Assembly (NCBI GenBank): GCA_027008965.1
Contig: JALVDN010000261.1
Location: 1-9,266, forward strand
Length of the DNA: 9,266 nt
Direction of reading: 5' to 3'
Source of the DNA: Flavobacteriales bacterium
GTDB taxonomy: Bacteria > Bacteroidota > Bacteroidia > Flavobacteriales > Flavobacteriaceae
Made by a program: the position numbers and the translations under genes. Each line of letters starts with the position of its first letter. Within the stretch, counting starts at the first letter, position 1. The notes below the pieces were generated by a model, which made no database searches, was not told the DNA's origin, and saw only the letters and a program-made list of their open reading frames with translations. This document shows, piece by piece, positions 7,119 to 9,266 of this stretch.

Positions 7119-7120
7119 AG

Positions 7121-7474
7121 TCAAGCCTTTTTTGAGATTCTAAGTGATGAAAAACCAACTAAAAACAAAAAGATAAAGCCTAACACATTGGCAAGTATCG
7201 CCATAATGTAAGACCATTCATTTTGGGTAAGTCCTGTTATTTTTAGATCATTCTTCAAATTACATTCACCGTTCTGAAAAACATAACCATTCATAAATTG
7301 TGAATACTTTGCATTAGAGTTACAATATCTTTGATCGTTGGAACGCTTTGTGTAGCACCATCCTTTTGAATCTTGCTTTGGAGCGAGATCATAGACACAC
7401 TTATTTGTCTTTGTATAAAGATAGTCCGCATTTGCATAAAGAGACAACAGCAACAAAAAGAAAAATTGCTTCAT
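7121..7474 (-). CDS. Secreted, membrane-anchored Cys-containing protein (117 aa)
   Basis: I do not recognise a family. A clear signal peptide occupies residues 1-16 (MKQFFFLLLLSLYANA). A short ectodomain has four cysteines (C26, C40, C51, C71), enough for two disulfides. A C-terminal transmembrane helix (about 88-109) ends in a basic tail (RISKKA). This is the pIII architecture in miniature: exported domain then anchor. AAAGGA precedes the start, which overlaps the stop of the 39-aa gene by four bases (ATGA). It lies between the two micro-proteins and just upstream of the adhesin gene, so a minor virion protein, second adsorption factor or superinfection-exclusion protein are all possible. 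Confidence 0.75.
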   Translation of the reverse strand: MKQFFFLLLLSLYANADYLYTKTNKCVYDLAPKQDSKGWCYTKRSNDQRYCNSNAKYSQFMNGYVFQNGECNLKNDLKITGLTQNEWSYIMAILANVLGFIFLFLVGFSSLRISKKA

Positions 7475-7590
7475 AGATATTCCTTTAAGAGACCTATAGC
7501 TTTTGAAATACCATAGACAAATGCGAAAAACGAGATGAAAGAACCAAACAAAATCATAAAGTTTTGATAGTTAATTGAGAAAGCAAGCAT
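7471..7590 (-). CDS. 39-aa membrane micro-protein, pVII/pIX-like candidate
   Basis: This is another gene too short for most finders. It reads MLAFSINYQNFMILFGSFIS, then a continuing hydrophobic stretch (FFAFVYGISKAIGLLKEYL at the end). One transmembrane helix (about residues 9-29) is followed by a short amphipathic basic tail. It has no signal peptide. AGGA lies about six bases upstream, its start is eight bases after the stop of the 86-aa gene, and its stop overlaps the next start as ATGA, the hallmark of coupled translation. Size, topology and location between the major coat gene and the adhesin match Ff pVII/pIX. That role is inferred, not shown by sequence similarity. Confidence 0.68.
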   Translation of the reverse strand: MLAFSINYQNFMILFGSFISFFAFVYGISKAIGLLKEYL

Positions 7591-7598
7591 GATAGATC

Positions 7599-7859
7599 CT
7601 AATACCAACCAAAAGTCGGTTCATCACCCCAAGACTCTCCAAAATCATCAAGCGAATCATCAGAATCATTGTCACAACCACAAGATTCAATTTCAGAACG
7701 TAGATATTCAATCTTATCTTGAATAGATTCCATTTCAACCTCGACAATAGACAAAATTTCAGAATTAGTAATGTGAGAAACATCATCAATTAAAGCTTCA
7801 TAATTAGCAGTCAACCTATCTATTTCATTAGACATATCAACACAATCGGAACAGATCAT
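7599..7859 (-). CDS. Acidic helical protein with paired cysteines at both ends (86 aa)
   Basis: I do not recognise this gene. It starts MICSDC (C3-x2-C6), continues through two predicted amphipathic helices (about 8-28 and 35-58) separated by a short turn (HITNS), then C60-G-C62. It ends in an acidic, disordered tail (DNDSDDSLDDFGESWGDE) closing with PTFGWY. The cysteine pairs would meet if the helices fold as an antiparallel hairpin, so a metal-stapled hairpin is plausible. No signal peptide or membrane segment is present. GGGGG precedes the start. It sits directly after the major coat terminator, ahead of the minor structural genes. Other inoviruses I know of have no obvious equivalent here. 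Confidence 0.7.
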   Translation of the reverse strand: MICSDCVDMSNEIDRLTANYEALIDDVSHITNSEILSIVEVEMESIQDKIEYLRSEIESCGCDNDSDDSLDDFGESWGDEPTFGWY

Positions 7860-7880
7860 AATAAACCCCCTTTATTTTAA

Positions 7881-7896
7881 GCCCGGAAAACCGGGC
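7881..7896 (-). terminator. Hairpin after the major coat gene (partial terminator)
   Basis: GCCCGG and CCGGGC form a 6-bp GC-rich stem with a four-base loop, five bases after the coat gene stop. On the minus strand it is followed by TTAAAATAAAG, a poor U-run, so termination is probably incomplete. A leaky terminator here would let the coat message accumulate while some transcripts continue into the minor-protein genes, as gene VIII does in Ff. It may also protect the coat mRNA 3' end. Confidence 0.6.
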
Positions 7897-7901
7897 ATTG
7901 A

Positions 7902-8087
7902 TTAGCCAAGAAGGCGTACTGCTCTTCTGATACCGTAGAACACACCAGCAGCTACAAGAATCGCACCTGCAATCAACTCATAGTTAGAAGTATCGATCGT
8001 AGGAGCAGTAAGCGCTGCATTTGCCATTGTCAATCCTGCAACAGAGGAAACCACGAGAACTTTGCCGAATGTAGAGAACTTTTTCAT
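7902..8087 (-). CDS. Major coat protein precursor (pVIII-like, 61 aa)
   Basis: This forms the helical sheath of the filament and is stored in the inner membrane before assembly. The signal peptide is residues 1-24 (basic MKKFSTFGK, hydrophobic core, then the ANA cleavage site). The predicted mature protein is 37 residues. It has a short acidic/polar N-terminal part with D and E, a hydrophobic helix (ELIAGAILVAAGVFYG), and a basic C terminus (RRAVRLL) that would face the DNA. This charge order is the inovirus coat hallmark. The mature form is shorter than Ff (50) or Pf1 (46). AAAGGA precedes the start. A dedicated promoter upstream and a hairpin terminator just downstream fit the need for high expression. 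Confidence 0.9.
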   Translation of the reverse strand: MKKFSTFGKVLVVSSVAGLTMANAALTAPTIDTSNYELIAGAILVAAGVFYGIRRAVRLLG

Positions 8088-8113
8088 TGTTCATCCTTTA
8101 AATAGTTTTTTTG

Positions 8114-8217
8114 TGAGCCTAAGCTCAAGCAGTTACCCCTTTATAACCTGCTTCAACCTATACTCAACACTTCCAATACGCTCTAAGTCCGTTCTTTTGT
8201 AAGTCCTCACAAAAGAA
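8114..8217. repeat. Cluster of three inverted repeats in the spacer before the coat gene
   Basis: Three stems lie in tandem. The first is TGAGC/GCTCA (8114-8118 with 8123-8127). The second is AAGCAGTTA with TAACCTGCTT (8127-8135 with 8144-8153, one bulged C). The third is a 9-bp perfect stem, TTCTTTTGT with ACAAAAGAA (8192-8200 with 8209-8217). The spacer 8088-8289 contains no convincing gene. Possible roles are termination of the ssDNA-binding protein message, coat mRNA stability, or a single-strand origin. Confidence 0.5.
8140..8167 (-). promoter_or_regulatory. Candidate promoter of the major coat gene
   Basis: On the minus strand a -35-like TTGAGT (8162-8167) and a -10-like TATAAA (8140-8145) are separated by 16 bases. 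The predicted start near 8133 leaves about 45 bases of leader before the coat ATG. The -10 box lies inside the second inverted repeat of the spacer. A separate promoter for the coat gene is expected because it must be made in large excess. Confidence 0.5.
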
Positions 8218-8289
8218 GCAAAAAGAGGGCGAGAATATGCCTTTTACTTTCCAAAACACCGAACTGTGACGATGCTTGGAAAATGATCA

Positions 8290-8649
8290 CTATGCAGCTG
8301 ATTTGGCTGTAGTCGGTTTGGTTTGTTCCAGAGGATCTTTATCATAGATCTTAAATGTAGCACCCTCAGCCATCATCATTGCAGATTGCATCTGTTTTGT
8401 GTTTGCGTCTCTCCACTGGCGATGCTCGAATGGAACTACAATATATTTGTCGATATTTGACTTGAGTGTGGAATAGTGATCCATGTCAAAGCTGATACGA
8501 TCAACATCTTTTACACGGAAACCGTTAGCGTCTGTGGCGACCTGTTCTACTGTTACTTCACAGAACTCTTTTGTAACTTCGCCTGTTTTTTTGTCTTTGA
8601 ATTGTTTTGGAATGACCTCGAAAATCTGTCCAATTAGTTGGTATTGCAT
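8290..8649 (-). CDS. Candidate ssDNA-binding protein (pV-like role, 119 aa)
   Basis: This probably coats the single-stranded genome before packaging. It starts MQYQLIGQIFEVIPKQFKDK and alternates beta-strand-like stretches (QYQLIGQIFEVI, EFCEVTVEQV, RISFDM, DKYIVVPFEHRQW) with loops, consistent with a small OB-fold. The C-terminal tail (about 103-119) is polar and probably disordered. I see no diagnostic motif, so the call leans on position as the early gene ahead of the coat gene, size and fold pattern. The start at 8649 is chosen because AAAGGGG lies seven bases upstream. The frame is open to 8700, but that extension runs through the structured leader and lacks a ribosome binding site. Messages probably start near 8955. 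Confidence 0.65.
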   Translation of the reverse strand: MQYQLIGQIFEVIPKQFKDKKTGEVTKEFCEVTVEQVATDANGFRVKDVDRISFDMDHYSTLKSNIDKYIVVPFEHRQWRDANTKQMQSAMMMAEGATFKIYDKDPLEQTKPTTAKSAA

Positions 8650-8674
8650 TTGAACCCCTTTAATAGTTTGTAAT

Positions 8675-8722
8675 TTACCCCGATTTACCATGACCCTCAC
8701 CGACGGGGTAAGACGATGAGGG
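8675..8722 (-). promoter_or_regulatory. Interleaved-stem RNA element in the leader of the ssDNA-binding protein gene
   Basis: Two stems interlock. TTACCCCG (8675-8682) is fully complementary to 8704-8711. CCCTCA (8694-8699) is complementary to TGAGGG (8717-8722). Because the arms alternate, they would form either a pseudoknot or two competing hairpins in the mRNA. The ACCCC of the upstream arm in the mRNA can also pair with GGGGU at the Shine-Dalgarno (about 8654-8658). This could be an autoregulatory switch; that function is inference. Confidence 0.45.
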
Positions 8723-8728
8723 CGGAGA

Positions 8729-8905
8729 CTAACTCTTATATGACTTTAAAAACGCCAAACACTCAGAGAGTGAACCTTTGAAAACGGAAGAGGTAAAGGA
8801 AGAGTAGTAACGATCTTTTGGAACGAGTAGGAAAGTTTTACCAAGTGTAGATCTAAGCTCTAAACCGCGATTAAAAGCAAAAGTTTTAATTTGGTTGCAG
8901 TTCAT
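8729..8905 (-). CDS. Unknown 58-aa protein, first gene of the leftward operon
   Basis: I do not recognise a family. The protein begins MNCNQIKTFAFNRGLELRST, continues through GKTFLLVPKDRYYSSF, and ends FKGSLSECLAFLKSYKS. The last part looks like a beta strand followed by a helix, a pattern seen in many small phage proteins. No signal peptide or membrane segment is visible. AAAGGGG precedes the ATG at 8905, and it is the first coding region after the operator and TATAAT region, so it is an early gene. Its stop lies about 80 bases before the ssDNA-binding protein gene. A regulatory role is possible from position only. Confidence 0.62.
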   Translation of the reverse strand: MNCNQIKTFAFNRGLELRSTLGKTFLLVPKDRYYSSFTSSVFKGSLSECLAFLKSYKS

Positions 8906-8953
8906 TTTTACCCCTTTTATGTCATTATGATTAGTTGTAAAGACAACACCAAA

Positions 8954-9016
8954 TAGTTTAGATTATAAACTAAACTATGGTTTAGTATTTAAAGTATAAC
9001 TAAACTATAGTTTAAT
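8954..9016. promoter_or_regulatory. Operator cluster of TAAACTA half-sites between divergent genes
   Basis: Three related inverted repeats are packed in 63 bp. Site 1 is TAGTTTA-5-TAAACTA (8954-8972). Site 2 is ACTAAACTATGGTTTAGT (8969-8986). Site 3 is ACTAAACTATAGTTTAAT (8999-9016), whose core is a perfect 14-bp palindrome. Sites 2 and 3 match at 16 of 18 positions and their centres are 30 bp apart, about three helical turns, so they face the same side of the DNA. They cover the leftward TATAAT and reach close to the start of the HTH gene, as expected for a phage repressor operator. Confidence 0.75.
8962..8967 (-). promoter_or_regulatory. -10 box of the main leftward promoter
   Basis: A perfect TATAAT is read on the minus strand, about 57 bases before the first leftward start codon. 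No good -35 hexamer lies at 17 bases, which is usual for Campylobacterota sigma-70 promoters. The box sits within the operator cluster, so repressor binding would block it. Confidence 0.6.
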
Positions 9017-9032
9017 GTCAAGAGAAAAGTAT

Positions 9033-9152
9033 ATGAATAATAAAGAATTAGCAAAATTTTTAGACATAACAGAACAAGGTTTATACAAATGGAAAAAAAG
9101 TAGACCAAATCTCTATAAAATTGTAATGGAATGGAAAAACCAAGATACTTAG
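9033..9152 (+). CDS. Minimal HTH protein, probable phage repressor/Cro-like regulator (39 aa)
   Basis: This is the only plus-strand gene, divergent from the rest of the phage. It reads MNNKELAKFLDITEQGLYKW, then KKSRPNLYKIVMEW and a short polar end. Residues 3-21 are a helix-turn-helix (ELAKFLDITEQGLYKWKK) and residues 26-33 a third helix, so it is little more than a DNA-binding head with no obvious dimerisation domain. AAGAGA lies a few bases before the ATG at 9033. An in-frame ATG at 9015 lies within the operator and lacks a ribosome binding site. It most likely binds the adjacent TAAACTA sites and controls leftward transcription. Its last codons fall in DNA that also encodes integrase-like sequence on the other strand, so its 3' end may have been changed by integration. 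Confidence 0.65.
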   Translation: MNNKELAKFLDITEQGLYKWKKSRPNLYKIVMEWKNQDT

Positions 9153-9266
9153 ATCACTGTACTTAAGCATCGATACAATGAATGTATGACGCGTAGCATA
9201 AATCTTCCTGTAAGAGATACCACACTCATTTAGAAGAGATCGCCACTGGTTACGCCGATTACCCGG
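9141..9266 (-). pseudogene. C-terminal fragment of a tyrosine recombinase, truncated (runs off the window)
   Basis: Read leftward from the window edge, this encodes RRNQWRSLLNECGISYRKIY followed by ATRHTFIVSMLKYSDLSIL. The YATRHTF segment is the box II motif with its Arg-His pair, typical of phage integrases, and MLKYSDLSIL is the helix after it. At about 9141 the similarity ends: the expected GH motif and catalytic Tyr are missing, and the frame continues into the antisense of the HTH gene. The orientation matches the integrase at the left end, and no residues are shared between the two fragments. It may be a resident integrase cut by this phage's insertion, the neighbouring unit of a tandem prophage, or the other part of a split integrase. 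Confidence 0.65.

Noticed and set aside
8164..8259. Minus-strand GTG frame of 31 codons with a C-F-F-C and W-K-C pattern
   Set aside because: It has no ribosome binding site and a non-ATG start in a spacer filled with hairpins; the cysteine spacing alone is too weak to call a gene.
8650..8700. Longer N terminus for the ssDNA-binding protein candidate from 8700
   Set aside because: No ribosome binding site is present, and the segment falls in the structured leader; AAAGGGG supports 8649.
1..9266. The window as a complete circular genome simply opened inside one intact integrase gene
   Set aside because: The left fragment ends at residue 106 and the right fragment resumes near box II, so about 150 residues including the first catalytic Arg would be missing, and the right fragment lacks the catalytic Tyr end. 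A split integrase with missing flanks remains possible and is discussed as a finding.
1..9266. CRISPR array, tRNA, rRNA or insertion sequence
   Set aside because: No regularly spaced repeats, cloverleaf-like segments or transposase genes were seen on either strand.

Overview
The window reads as an almost complete filamentous phage (Inoviridae-type) genome, most likely an integrated prophage in an AT-rich Campylobacterota (epsilonproteobacterial) host. The family call rests on the full inovirus gene set in the canonical order. The host guess is weaker: it comes from base composition, Lys/Ile/Asn/Phe-rich proteins and the style of the integrase and small HTH proteins. Nearly every gene is on the minus strand, so the functional order is read from high to low coordinates. 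Neighbouring genes overlap or nearly touch, and each has its own purine-rich Shine-Dalgarno, which implies long translationally coupled messages.

Reading from the right: 9141-9266 holds the 3' part of a tyrosine recombinase whose recognisable sequence stops abruptly beside the phage's only plus-strand gene, a tiny HTH protein (9033-9152). Between that gene and the leftward genes lies a cluster of TAAACTA half-sites and palindromes (8954-9016) overlapping a TATAAT box, which looks like a repressor/operator switch. Leftward transcription then meets a 58-aa unknown protein, a structured leader (8675-8722), a candidate ssDNA-binding protein (8290-8649), a non-coding spacer with hairpins and a promoter (8114-8217), and the major coat protein precursor (7902-8087) followed by a hairpin terminator.

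The structural and assembly block follows: an acidic Cys-paired 86-aa protein, a 39-aa membrane micro-protein, a 117-aa secreted/anchored Cys protein, a 38-aa membrane micro-protein, a 471-aa pIII-like adhesin with Asn/Gly/Asp/Ser-rich linkers, a pVI-like protein (DUF2523 type), a Zot/pI assembly ATPase and a pIV-like secretin. This matches the Ff order VIII-III-VI-I-IV, and the two micro-proteins are candidates for pVII/pIX.

After the secretin, 2710-2842 is non-coding and holds two strong perfect hairpins in the place where Ff phages keep the packaging signal and replication origins. Next comes the replication block: a 58-aa DUF1737-like protein overlapping a 502-aa two-tyrosine HUH replication initiator (pII/gpA type) and a small zinc-finger-like protein. 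The left end is the lysogeny block: a 66-aa unknown, an excisionase-like winged-helix protein, and the N-terminal part of a tyrosine integrase that runs off the window.

The main points for follow-up are the integrase fragment/HTH junction at the right edge (probable attachment site, possibly altering the repressor), the intergenic hairpins, the operator cluster, the micro-proteins, and the interleaved stem elements ahead of the ssDNA-binding protein gene.
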